From Actinomadura sp. WMMA1423 (GTDB lineage Bacteria > Actinomycetota > Actinomycetes > Streptosporangiales > Streptosporangiaceae), in the NCBI RefSeq assembly GCF_006547145.1, contig NZ_CP041244.1:8432001-8496000 (forward strand): a stretch of DNA of 64,000 nt, given 5' to 3'. Both the position numbers and the translations under genes were made by a program. Shown here piece after piece: positions 50,970-59,678 of this stretch. How positions within the stretch are numbered: the first letter of the stretch is position 1; each line of letters opens with the position of its first letter. The notes under the pieces were generated by a model. The model saw only the letters and a list, made by a program, of their open reading frames with translations, made no database searches and was not told where the DNA came from.

Positions 50970-53603
50970 ATGCCCGAGCCCACGGCCCGCGCGGTCGAGA
51001 TCCTGCGCCGGAGCCCGGCGGACCTGTGGTACGCGGGGTCCGGCCACCTGGTCGGGCGGCGGTGGGTGCTGACGGCGGCCCACAACGTGGTGGACGCCGG
51101 GACCCTGCTCGTCCGGCGGGTGGACGAGACCGAGCATCCGGCCGAGGCGGTCGCGGTGGACGAACCCGCTGACATCGCCCTGCTCGAAGTCACCGGGGAC
51201 TTCGCACCGGACGACCTGCCCCCGCTCAGGTTCGCCGGTGTCGACCGGTCGCGGACGGGTGAGGTCGGCCCGTGCTGGGCCATCGGGTTCCCCAGGTGGA
51301 AGGAGCGTCCGTCCGAGTCGGGCTGCGTCCCCCGGCGCGACAGCGCCCAGCTGAAGGGCGTCATCCCCACGGGCTCGAACCTGCGCACGAACCTGCTGGA
51401 GCTGCGCGTCACCTCCGTGCCGAGCCCGGCGGGCGGGCGAGGCGTGAGCGAGTGGCAGGGGATGTCCGGGAGCGTGGTGCTCGCCCAAGACGGTCCCGAC
51501 GTGTTCGCCGTCGGCGTGGTGACCGAGCATCACCTCTCCGAAGGCGTGTCCGTGCTGATCGTCGCCCCGCTGGACGCCTGGGCCGCCGCGATGCGTGACA
51601 CGCGTTGGGGGCGGGAGCTCGGGTTGGGCGACCTGGTCCGGCTTCCGCGCCCGCCGGGCCCTCGGCCGTCCACCGGGCACGTGAACCTGCGCAGGTCGCT
51701 CCCGGACTTCACCGACCGGGACGAGGTGATCGCGAAGGCGGGGGCCCTGCTCACCGAGCGGCTGACCGAGACGTGCCCGCTGCTCGTCCTGCACGGCATG
51801 GCGGGGGTCGGGAAGACCGAGCTGGCCAACGAGATCGCCCACCGGCTCGCCTCCACATTCACCTACGCGCGCATCCGCGTGGACGTGGCGGCGGCCGCCA
51901 CCGCCGACGCCGCCATGGTGGAGGTCCTGGCCGCGTGCGGGCTGCCCGGCGACGAGCTGCCGCGCGATCCCGGGCAGCGCAGGCGCGAGTTCCAGAAGCG
52001 GTTGAGGCAGGGGCCGGGGCTCCTGCTGCTCGACAACGTGTCGGAGGCGCGGCAGGCCGCCCCGCTGCTGCCCGAGACGCCCGGGACGGCCGTGGTCGTG
52101 ACCAGCCGGACCACGCTGGCCTCGCTGGACGGCGCCGACCGGATCCGGCTCGACCCGCTGCCCGACCCCGAGGGTTTACGCCTGTTCGAACGGATCGTCG
52201 GTGCCGAGGCGGTGGAGCGCGACCACGCGTCCGCCCAGGGGATCGTCGAACTGCTGGCCGGGCTCCCGCTGGCCATTCGCATCGCCGCCGCGCACCTGGT
52301 GATGAGAGGCGTGTCCCCGGCGCGCTACCTCTCCCGGCTCCAGGACGAGACCAGGCGTATTTCCCGGCTCCAAGGTGAAGATAGGGGAGTGCGCAGCAGT
52401 TTCGAACTCAGCTACCGTTCGCTGCGGCCCGACACGGCGCGGCTTTTCCGCCACTTGGGCGTACTCGCGGGACGGGATTTCACCGCCGAACTGGTCGCGC
52501 GCACGGGTGGCGCGGACGACGAGGACGCCGAGCGCATGCTCGGTGAACTGGCCGACCGGCATCTGGTCGAGGTGTCCGGAGAGGATCGCTACCGCCTCCA
52601 CGACCTGCTCCGGCTCTACGCCAGGGAGCGCATGGAGGCCGAGGAGTCCGACGCCGCCCGGCGGGACGCGTTCCGGCGCTCGCTGGACTGGTACGGGGAC
52701 GTCCTGCACGAATGGATGTCGCGGCCCGGCTCGCACGAGAAGCCGCCCGCCGACGCGGTCGCCTGGTTCGCCGACGAGTCCCTGAACGTCCAGGCGAGCC
52801 TTCGGGCCGCCGCCGACGCCGGCGAGGACCGGCGCGTCGTCCGGATCTCGGAGTCGCTCTACGGCCTGCTCTTCTACCGCTCGCACTGGGAGGAGATGGA
52901 GGCGGTCAAGACCCTCGCCGTCCAGGCGGCGCGGCGCGCGGGCGACGCGCCTGCCGAGCTCGGATCGCTGATCCACCTGGCCGAGGCGCGCCGGCTCCTC
53001 GGGCGCGGGGCGGAGGCGCCGCCGCTCTACGAGCGCGCGCTGGAGGTCGTCCGCACCATGGACGATCCCGGCAAGGAGGCGTGGGTGCTGACCCATTTCG
53101 GCGACTTCCAGTGCGACCTCGACCAGCCCGAGCAGGCCCTCGACCGCTATGCCGAGGCGCAGGCGATCTACCGGAGCCGGGACGACGCGGCGGGTGAGAT
53201 CTGGCTGGCCGCGCACATCGCCGACGCGCACCGTCAGCGCGGCCGGCACGCGGACGCCGCCCGCGTCCTGGAGGAGGCGATGGCCCTCGGCGAGCGCCGC
53301 GATGACCGCGACGAGATCGTCTGGTGCGCGTGGCACCTGGCACTGGCCTACGAGGGGCTCGGCCGCCTCGCCGACGCCGAGGCGATGATCGGGACCGCCG
53401 TCGACTTCCACCGGGAGATCGGGAACAGGGCGGGTCTCGCCACCATGCTGTGCATCCTGGGAAGCGTCCACCGCCGTGCGGGGCGTCCGTCCGACGCCCG
53501 GCGGGCCTATTCAGAGGCGCTCGACCTCCTCGTCGAGATCGACGCTCCCACTCGGGTCGCCCAGGTGCGGCAGATCCTGGCGGATCTCGCCGGAGAGGGC
53601 TGA
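50970..53603 (+). CDS. Trypsin-like protease - NB-ARC NTPase - TPR protein (NLR-like)
   Basis: 877 residues in three parts. Residues 1-210: trypsin-like serine protease with H38 (TAAHN), D68 (PADIAL) and S166 (GMSGS), all three present. Residues 235-560: STAND/NB-ARC NTPase with GMAGVGKT (276-283), LLLLDN Walker B (351-356) and GLPLAIRIAAAHL helix. Residues about 640-877: TPR repeats. With the trypco2 gene in front it matches the predicted NTP-dependent, protease-tipped biological conflict systems of multicellular bacteria. Expected action: TPRs sense an invader signal, the NTPase oligomerises, and the protease cleaves a target leading to cell death or dormancy. The invader and target are unknown. 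Confidence 0.88.
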   Translation: MPEPTARAVEILRRSPADLWYAGSGHLVGRRWVLTAAHNVVDAGTLLVRRVDETEHPAEAVAVDEPADIALLEVTGDFAPDDLPPLRFAGVDRSRTGEVGPCWAIGFPRWKERPSESGCVPRRDSAQLKGVIPTGSNLRTNLLELRVTSVPSPAGGRGVSEWQGMSGSVVLAQDGPDVFAVGVVTEHHLSEGVSVLIVAPLDAWAAAMRDTRWGRELGLGDLVRLPRPPGPRPSTGHVNLRRSLPDFTDRDEVIAKAGALLTERLTETCPLLVLHGMAGVGKTELANEIAHRLASTFTYARIRVDVAAAATADAAMVEVLAACGLPGDELPRDPGQRRREFQKRLRQGPGLLLLDNVSEARQAAPLLPETPGTAVVVTSRTTLASLDGADRIRLDPLPDPEGLRLFERIVGAEAVERDHASAQGIVELLAGLPLAIRIAAAHLVMRGVSPARYLSRLQDETRRISRLQGEDRGVRSSFELSYRSLRPDTARLFRHLGVLAGRDFTAELVARTGGADDEDAERMLGELADRHLVEVSGEDRYRLHDLLRLYARERMEAEESDAARRDAFRRSLDWYGDVLHEWMSRPGSHEKPPADAVAWFADESLNVQASLRAAADAGEDRRVVRISESLYGLLFYRSHWEEMEAVKTLAVQAARRAGDAPAELGSLIHLAEARRLLGRGAEAPPLYERALEVVRTMDDPGKEAWVLTHFGDFQCDLDQPEQALDRYAEAQAIYRSRDDAAGEIWLAAHIADAHRQRGRHADAARVLEEAMALGERRDDRDEIVWCAWHLALAYEGLGRLADAEAMIGTAVDFHREIGNRAGLATMLCILGSVHRRAGRPSDARRAYSEALDLLVEIDAPTRVAQVRQILADLAGEG

Positions 53604-53723
53604 GACCGCTCGCCGCCGTCACCCGGAGGCGTCCGTCCGGGAGAGAATTGGCCGGGTTTCTGTTATCTCTGGTGGTTTCGGAGGTCTCCAGAGGGATCGG
53701 CCGGTACTCGCTGGAGGACGAGG

Positions 53724-55142
53724 ATGCTTGTGGGCACGGATGTGGAGGTGCTGGTCCGGGCGGCGCAGGACGGGGACGCCGCCGCCCGGGAGCGCCTGGT
53801 CACCGAGCATCTGCCGCTGCTGTACAACGTGGTCGGCTGGGCGCTCGGCGGTCACGCCGACGTGGACGACGTCGTCCAGGAGTCGGTGCTGCGCGCGCTG
53901 GGCGGGCTCGGCGGGCTCCGGGAGCCGGCGCGGTTCCGGTCCTGGCTCGTGTCCATCGCCATGAACCAGGTGCGCCGCCGCTGGTCGTCCCAGCGCGGCA
54001 GGACGCCGGTGGACCCGCAGGCCATGGCCGGGCTCGCGGGCGCCGAGGACGACTTCGCCGGGCTGGCCGTCCTGCGGCTGGAGCTGTCGGAGCAGCGCCG
54101 GGAGGTCGCCGAGGCGACGCGGTGGCTGGACCCGGGCGAGCGCGAACTGCTCGGGCTGTGGTGGCTGGAGGCCTCGGGCCACCTCACCCGCAAGGAGCTC
54201 GCGGACGGTCTCGGGCTGTCGGCCCCGCACGCGGCCGTCCGGGTGCAGCGGATGAAGAAGCAGCTCGCGACGTGCCGCGCCGTCGTCCGCGCGGTGGGCG
54301 GGCGGCGCTGCGACGCGCTCGGCCCCGTGCTGGACGGCTGGGACGGGCGGCCGTCCCCGCTGTGGCGCAAGCGGATCGCCAAGCACATCCGGGGATGCCG
54401 CTCCTGCGCCGCCCGCCACCGCGACCTCGTCCCGCCCGAGGCGCTGCTGGCGGGGCTGGTCATGGTGCCGGTGCCCGCCGAGTCCCCGCTGCACGCCGTC
54501 CTGAGCGGCGCCAAGGTGTCGGCGGGCGCGGGGAAGGCCTCGCTCGTCCTCGGGAAGGCATCGGTCGGCCTGGCGGGGACGGCGGCGGTGGGCGCGGTCG
54601 CTGCGGTCGTCTACTGGAGCCTGCCGAGCGAGCCTCCTGCCCGCCGCGCGCCCGATCCCGCGGCCCCCGTGCAGGCGGCGCCGTCGCGGGCGCCGAAGCC
54701 CGCCCCCGAGGCCGCGTCGGACAAGGACCGCGTCGCGCCGCGCCCCACCGCCGCCCCGGCGACCGTCGAGCAGCGGGTCGTGAAGCTGGTCAACGCCGAA
54801 AGGGCCAGGGCGGGGTGCCGGGCGCTGCGCGTCTCGCCCGCCCTGCACCAGGCCGCGCAGCGGCACTCCGCGGACATGGCGTCCCGCCGCGTCCTCGACC
54901 ACCGGGGCGCCGGCGGCGACGACCCGGGGCAGCGGATCACCGCCGCCGGGTTCCGCTGGAGCGCGTGGGCGGAGAACATCGCGCAGGGCCAGGCGACCCC
55001 GCCGGCCGTCGTGGACGGCTGGATGAACAGCGCGGGGCACCGGGCCAACATCCTGAACTGCCGTTTCACGATGGTCGGGATCGGGGTCGTGCGGGCCTCC
55101 GGGGGACCCTGGTGGACGCAGGTCTTCGCGACGCCCCGCTGA
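53724..55142 (+). CDS. ECF sigma factor fused to zinc anti-sigma segment, membrane helix and CAP domain
   Basis: 472 residues. Order: sigma region 2 (about 20-90, LGGHADVDDVVQESVLRAL), sigma region 4 (about 130-185, LTRKELADGLGLSAPHAAVRVQRMKKQ), a zinc-binding anti-sigma-like piece HIRGCRSCAARH (H221, C225, C228), one membrane helix (280-299), a Pro/Ala-rich linker and an extracellular CAP/SCP domain (345-472) with HSADMA, AENIA, GWMNSAGHRANIL. So a transcription factor, its inhibitor module and an outside sensor or effector are one chain tethered to the membrane. Regulated proteolysis would be needed to free the sigma part. Frame and codon use run through without a break. Confidence 0.85.
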   Translation: MLVGTDVEVLVRAAQDGDAAARERLVTEHLPLLYNVVGWALGGHADVDDVVQESVLRALGGLGGLREPARFRSWLVSIAMNQVRRRWSSQRGRTPVDPQAMAGLAGAEDDFAGLAVLRLELSEQRREVAEATRWLDPGERELLGLWWLEASGHLTRKELADGLGLSAPHAAVRVQRMKKQLATCRAVVRAVGGRRCDALGPVLDGWDGRPSPLWRKRIAKHIRGCRSCAARHRDLVPPEALLAGLVMVPVPAESPLHAVLSGAKVSAGAGKASLVLGKASVGLAGTAAVGAVAAVVYWSLPSEPPARRAPDPAAPVQAAPSRAPKPAPEAASDKDRVAPRPTAAPATVEQRVVKLVNAERARAGCRALRVSPALHQAAQRHSADMASRRVLDHRGAGGDDPGQRITAAGFRWSAWAENIAQGQATPPAVVDGWMNSAGHRANILNCRFTMVGIGVVRASGGPWWTQVFATPR

Positions 55143-55159
55143 CCGATGGGGAAGGGGAC

Positions 55160-55729
55160 ATGGTGGACGGTGACGACGGGTTCGCCTGGGACGATTTCTG
55201 GGCCAACACCCGGCCCGTGTGGCGGCGGATCCTCGCCGGGACCGATTCCGACGACCCGCCGCCCGCCGGGCCGATCCTGCGCCGGCGCCGGCTCACCACC
55301 GACTTCGAATGGGTGGGGACGTTCGAGCCCCTCCGGTGGCTGCCCTCGGTCACCGAGGCCCTGCTGTGGGACGAGAACGGTATGGACCTCGGACCGCTCG
55401 CCGGCCGCCCATGGGAGCTGCTCCAACTCGCCGGTCCCGCCTCCAACGTCGATCTGGGCCAGCTCAGCGGGACGCCCGTCCGCCGTCTCATCCTGTCGAA
55501 CGTCGACGTCGTCGACCTGACCGCTCTGCGCGACCTCGTCGGCCTGGAGTCCCTGACCCTCGCCCACGGCGACTTCGGACCGCTGCCGCGGCTCGAACGG
55601 CTCGCGGAGGTCGTCCTCTACGCGGAGGGCGAGGTCGACCTGTCCGCCGCGCTGAACCCCGGCCTCCGGATCGTCCGCCGCGACGAGATCTACTTCCCGC
55701 CCTTCCGCCTCGACGAGGTGGACGCGTAG
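55160..55729 (+). CDS. Leucine-rich-repeat-like protein, unknown
   Basis: 189 residues. The C-terminal two thirds show short leucine-rich strands (MDLGPLAGRPWELLQLAGPA, VDLGQLSGTPVRRLILSNV, VDLTALRDLVGLESLTLAHGD). Such cytosolic LRR-like proteins are often immunity or binding proteins. The start ATG 55160 has GAAGGGGAC in front and lies 17 nt after the sigma-CAP stop, so it may be coupled to that gene. The name is descriptive only. Confidence 0.6.
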   Translation: MVDGDDGFAWDDFWANTRPVWRRILAGTDSDDPPPAGPILRRRRLTTDFEWVGTFEPLRWLPSVTEALLWDENGMDLGPLAGRPWELLQLAGPASNVDLGQLSGTPVRRLILSNVDVVDLTALRDLVGLESLTLAHGDFGPLPRLERLAEVVLYAEGEVDLSAALNPGLRIVRRDEIYFPPFRLDEVDA

Positions 55730-55751
55730 CGGACGCGCTCCCCGCAGATGC

Positions 55752-56153
55752 TCAGTCGATGGTGCGCCTGGTCATTCCTTCGGCGCCGGGGTCGACGCCC
55801 CAGGTGAAGACGGTGCGCGGATGGATGCGGATGATGTCGCCGCTCATGTGCGAGTCCTCCGCGACCGGCTCGACGGCGGCCTCGGCGCGGCCGCGGATCT
55901 CGATGCCCCGCACCCGCCACGGCTGGACGGAGGCCAGGTCGTCCACGACGAACGCGACCTGGTCGTTGTGGCGCAGGTTGCGGTACTTGCGGGACTCGGC
56001 CATGTTCCAGCCGCGGATGTCGATCGTGCCGGTGTCGGCGTTGTACTCGAACCCGACCGGGTTGTTCTGCGGGTCGCCCTTGGGGCCGACGGTGGCCAGG
56101 CGTCCGAGGCGCTGCGTGGACAGGTAATCGCGTTCGTGGTCGGTGAGGCTCAT
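55752..56153 (-). CDS. PPOX-class F420-dependent flavin/deazaflavin oxidoreductase
   Basis: 133 residues of the split-barrel pyridoxamine-phosphate-oxidase-like fold: RLGRLATVGPKGDPQNNPVGF, IDIRGWNMAESRKYRNL and VAFVVDDLASVQPWRVRGIEIRG. This matches the PPOX F420 family of actinobacteria, which use F420H2 (some FMN) to reduce small substrates. Typical length. Convergent with the LRR-like gene. Confidence 0.85.
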   Translation of the reverse strand: MSLTDHERDYLSTQRLGRLATVGPKGDPQNNPVGFEYNADTGTIDIRGWNMAESRKYRNLRHNDQVAFVVDDLASVQPWRVRGIEIRGRAEAAVEPVAEDSHMSGDIIRIHPRTVFTWGVDPGAEGMTRRTID

Positions 56154-56171
56154 ACCGCCCAGGCTGCAACC

Positions 56172-56666
56172 TCAACCACGGCTGAGGTCAAGTGAGGCGA
56201 TGACGCTCCGGAGGCGGGGCGACATCTCGTCCGGGAGCGCGTCGAGGGGGAACCAGCGGGCCTCCAGGATCTCGGCCGCGTCCAGGGCGAGGCGCCCGCC
56301 GACGACGCGGGCCTCGTAGTAGGCCTCGACCCGGTGCCGGAACCCGCTCGCGACGTGGAGCGGCGGCACGGTGACCTCGACCTCCAGCGCCGTCTCCTCC
56401 CGGACCTCGCGGGCGGCCCCGTCCTCGAGCCGCTCCCCGGCGTTGACGTATCCGCCGGGCAGGCCCCAGGCGCGGTACGCGGGCCACAGCCGGTGGCGCA
56501 GCAGCAGGATCCGCCCCTGGTCGTCCCGGACGATCCCGCCCGCGTACACCAGGAACGTCCGATGCCGGAGCCGCGCGACGCGCCACTGGGCGGGTCCGCT
56601 CAGCCGCCTCCACACCGGCGCCGCCAGGGCCCCCAGGCGCGCCCGGGCGCCGAACGGGATCTTCAT
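56172..56666 (-). CDS. Nudix hydrolase
   Basis: 164 residues with a full Nudix box GGYVNAGERLEDGAAREVREETALEV (catalytic Glu in REVREE). It hydrolyses a nucleoside diphosphate linked to another group; the substrate is unknown. An N-terminal basic extension (about 40 residues) precedes the domain. The ATG at 56666 is chosen since MKIPFGARARLG starts as in relatives; the RBS is weak (GCGGAA). Confidence 0.85.
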   Translation of the reverse strand: MKIPFGARARLGALAAPVWRRLSGPAQWRVARLRHRTFLVYAGGIVRDDQGRILLLRHRLWPAYRAWGLPGGYVNAGERLEDGAAREVREETALEVEVTVPPLHVASGFRHRVEAYYEARVVGGRLALDAAEILEARWFPLDALPDEMSPRLRSVIASLDLSRG

Positions 56667-56800
56667 TTCCGCGATGCTAGCGGCCCGGGCGCGGCGGCCC
56701 CGCCGGGATGTGACCCTGGCCACAACGTGCCGGATCGGGGATCTACGGCGGCCCGCCGGTTCGTCCCACAGGAAAGCCAAGTCCGCAGATCGGGGGCGAT

Positions 56801-57106
56801 GTGACCACGACCGCCATGGAGCGCACCGGGACGGACGCCGACGCGGCCTCCGCGACCCGGCGACGCGCGCACGTCCGCCTGCTCCGCAAGATCGGCGTCG
56901 CGGCCGCCGGCGCCGCCCTGATCGTCGCGGGCGTCGCCATGCTCGTGCTGCCCGGCCCCGGCATCGTCGCGATCCTCGCCGGCCTCGGGCTCCTCGGCAC
57001 CGAGTTCCCGACCGCGCGGCGCATCAGCACCCGCGTGAACGGTCACGCCCGCGCCGCCTGGCACGGGATCCGGGCCGGCGCCGCCCGGCTCAGGCGAAAG
57101 GGCTGA
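56801..57106 (+). CDS. PGPGW-type small membrane protein
   Basis: 101 residues, two hydrophobic segments with the PGPG signature between (VLPGPGIVAILAGLGLLGTEF) and basic, cytosolic ends. Matches the PGPGW (TIGR02611-type) family of actinobacterial membrane proteins of unknown function. GTG start at 56801 with GGGGGCGAT before it. Confidence 0.8.
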   Translation: MTTTAMERTGTDADAASATRRRAHVRLLRKIGVAAAGAALIVAGVAMLVLPGPGIVAILAGLGLLGTEFPTARRISTRVNGHARAAWHGIRAGAARLRRKG

Positions 57107-57537
57107 ATCCCGCTTCCGGGTGTGTGACGCGTTCCCGCGCCCACCCGGCTCCCGGCCGCCTTCTCCTTGATGCGAATCATCGCCGATCAGGGGCCGTTCC
57201 CGCATCGACACTTTCTTCGGGGAACGACAGTGCCGCCCTCCGCGCGAGTCATCCCGCGTGCGGGAGGCGGCACCGGTCGTCCGTCCGCCCACGTGAGGGG
57301 CGTGCGGGATGGACGGCGGTGAAGGGGAACGTGGTGCGCGACGGCTCTTCCGGGACGCCTGGGAAACGCACCGAAATGGTTGTTAGGTTTTGTGGTTGAC
57401 TTCCCTGAAATTTCGGCTATTCCGGATTTCAACGGCGAATCCTGCCAAGCAGAGTTGATCAGTCTGGGGCTTCGAAAAATGGTCCCGCGGGTATAAGTCG
57501 CAGGACACAATTCGATACGTCGCCCCGGAGTGTGCAG
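57107..57537. other. Promoter region of the SGNH hydrolase gene
   Basis: About 430 nt, no supported gene. The lower-GC part 57370-57500 holds a plausible promoter TTGACT-N16-TATTCC at 57396-57423 and a second TATAAG at about 57492, upstream of the start at 57538. Confidence 0.45.
57396..57423 (+). promoter_or_regulatory. Candidate sigma-70-type promoter of the SGNH hydrolase
   Basis: TTGACT, 16-nt spacer, TATTCC; the -35 is good, the -10 moderate. About 110 nt upstream of the ATG at 57538. Confidence 0.4.
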
Positions 57538-58353
57538 ATGCGCCTTCCCCGCCCCAGCCTGGTCGCCTTCGGTGCGGCGGCCCTGGCCGCCGCCTCACTG
57601 GTGTGGCCCTCGACCGCCTCGGCGGCCGGTGCCAACTACGTCGCCCTCGGCGACTCCTACTCCTCCGGCACGGGGGCCGGGAACTACGACCCGAACAGCG
57701 GCAACTGCCAGCGCAGCGCCAACGCCTACCCCAACCTGTGGGCGTCGGCGCACGCCACGTCGTCCTACAAGTTCGTGGCCTGCTCCGGCGCGACGACCAC
57801 GAGCGTCGCCAGCGGCCAGCTCGGCGCGCTCGACTCCTCGACGACGCTCGTGAGCATCACCGCCGGCGGCAACGACGCCGGGTTCGCCGACGTCATGCAG
57901 ACCTGCGTGCTGTACTCGAACACGACCTGCCAGAACAGGGTGACGCAGGCCGAGACCTACATGAAGAACACCCTGCCCGGCCAGCTGGACTCGCTGTACG
58001 GCAAGATCCGCGCGAAGTCCCCGTCGGCGCGGGTGGTGGTGCTCGGCTACCCGCGCCTCTACATCATCGTCGACTGGTGCGCGGGGCTCGGCAACACCAA
58101 GCGCACCGCGCTCAACCACGCCGCCGACACCCTCGACGGCGTGCTGTCGGCGGCCGCCGGGCGCGCCGGGTTCACCTGGTCGGACGTCCGCGACGAGTTC
58201 GCCGGGCACGAGCTGTGCTCGGGCGACGGCTGGCTCAACGCGGTCACGATCCCGATCGGCTCGTCCTACCACCCGACCGCGCTCGGCCACCGCTCCGGCT
58301 ACCTGCCCGCGCTGACGGGCTCGGCGAGCCTGGCCCTCCAGAAGCAGACCTGA
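57538..58353 (+). CDS. Secreted SGNH/GDSL esterase-lipase
   Basis: 271 residues. Signal peptide (1-31, ending ASAAG), then block I GDSYSSGTGAG (nucleophile Ser), block III GGNDAGF (oxyanion Asn) and block V SSYHPTALGH (catalytic His). Six cysteines in the mature part may form three disulfides, as in the Streptomyces SGNH lipases. ATG 57538 is preferred over GTG 57532 because CCGGAG lies 7 nt before it. Its 3' end overlaps the MFS gene on the other strand by 55 nt. Confidence 0.88.
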   Translation: MRLPRPSLVAFGAAALAAASLVWPSTASAAGANYVALGDSYSSGTGAGNYDPNSGNCQRSANAYPNLWASAHATSSYKFVACSGATTTSVASGQLGALDSSTTLVSITAGGNDAGFADVMQTCVLYSNTTCQNRVTQAETYMKNTLPGQLDSLYGKIRAKSPSARVVVLGYPRLYIIVDWCAGLGNTKRTALNHAADTLDGVLSAAAGRAGFTWSDVRDEFAGHELCSGDGWLNAVTIPIGSSYHPTALGHRSGYLPALTGSASLALQKQT

Positions 58354-59468
58354 CCGGCGAGCAGCGCGATCGCGCCGGCCATCAGCAGCGCGCTCACCCA
58401 CACGGGCGAGCGGTAGCCGAGGCCGGCGCCGATCGCGGTGCCGCCCAGCCACGGGCCGACCGCGCCGCCCACGTTGAACGCCGCCGTGGCGAACCCGCCC
58501 GCCAGCGTCGGGGCCGCGGAGCCCTGGTCCAGGACGCGTGAGATCAGTGCCGGGCCCGTCCCGAACGCCAGCATCCCCTGGACGAACACCAGCGCCACCA
58601 CCGCCGCCGGGCTCCCGGCCGTCAGCGCCAGGACGGCCCACCCGGCGGCCAGGGACGTCATGCCCGCCGCGATCAGGGCGGCCGGGTGCGCGTCGGCGAG
58701 CCGCCCGCCGGCGGCGACACCCGCGAAGGACCCCGCGCCGAAGAGCGCCAGCAGCGCCGGAACCCAGGCGGCGCCGAGACCGGTCACGTTCGTGGCGAGC
58801 GGCGCGAGGTAGGTGAACGTGCAGAACGTCGCGCCCTGGAACAGCGCGTTGACCGAGAGGGTGAGCAGGAGGCGGCCGTCCGCGAGGACCCGCAGCTCGC
58901 TGCGGGCGCTTCCCACCGACGGGCGCTCCTCCGGGACGGCCCTGGCGATCGCGGCGACGGCGGGCAGCGACACCAGCGCGACCGCCCAGAAGGCCGCCCG
59001 CCAGCCCCACGCCCCGCCGAGCACCGCGCCCGCCGGGACACCGGCGACGCAGGCGACGGTGACGCCGCCGACCACGACGGACGTGGCGCGGGCGCGGGCG
59101 GCGGGGGGAACGAGCGCGGTCGCGGTGGCGAGCGCCACGGCCCAGAACCCGGCGTTCGCCAGGGCGGCGGCGACGCGGGTCGCCAGCAGCACCCCGTAGC
59201 TGGTGGTGAGCGCGCCGGCGACGTGGACGGCGACGAAGACGGTCAGGAAGGCCAGCAGCGCGCGGCGGCGCGGCCACCGGCGGGCGAGCAGCGTCATGGA
59301 CGGCGCGCCGGCCACCATGCCGACCGCGAAGGCCGAGGTGAGCAGGCCCGCGGCGGGGATGGACACGCCCAGGTCGGCGGCGATGCCCGGCACGAGGCCG
59401 GACAGCATGAATTCGGAGGTGCCCTGGGCGAACACGGCGAGCCCGAGGACGTAGACGGCGAACGGCAA
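58299..59468 (-). CDS. MFS efflux transporter (AraJ/sugar-efflux type)
   Basis: 389 residues, 12 hydrophobic segments: VYVLGLAVFAQGTSEFMLSGLVPGIAADLGVS at helix 1, as in Cmx/AraJ-type drug or sugar exporters, and LLARRWPRRRALL in the loop between helices 2 and 3. It ends inside the 3' end of the convergent SGNH gene (55-nt overlap). Substrate unknown. Confidence 0.85.
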   Translation of the reverse strand: MPFAVYVLGLAVFAQGTSEFMLSGLVPGIAADLGVSIPAAGLLTSAFAVGMVAGAPSMTLLARRWPRRRALLAFLTVFVAVHVAGALTTSYGVLLATRVAAALANAGFWAVALATATALVPPAARARATSVVVGGVTVACVAGVPAGAVLGGAWGWRAAFWAVALVSLPAVAAIARAVPEERPSVGSARSELRVLADGRLLLTLSVNALFQGATFCTFTYLAPLATNVTGLGAAWVPALLALFGAGSFAGVAAGGRLADAHPAALIAAGMTSLAAGWAVLALTAGSPAAVVALVFVQGMLAFGTGPALISRVLDQGSAAPTLAGGFATAAFNVGGAVGPWLGGTAIGAGLGYRSPVWVSALLMAGAIALLAGQVCFWRARLAEPVSAGR

Positions 59469-59678
59469 GGGGAGACTCCCGAGACGAGCGGACGGGTCGG
59501 CTGGTCGGTGGGGAGGGCTGCGCCGGGATGGCCGTCCGGCATCGCACGGACGGCGGTGGCGAGAGAAGAGATCCCTCGGTCAGAGGGCGAAGGCAGCCCG
59601 CCTCAGGCGGCCCGCACGAGAGGGGAGCCGCCCGGGAGTCAGCGTCTGTCGGACTCGGGGCTGGACATGGTCATGAGA

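Noticed and set aside
57187..57510. Minus-strand open frame before the SGNH gene
   Set aside because: No RBS and no recognisable protein; probably promoter DNA.
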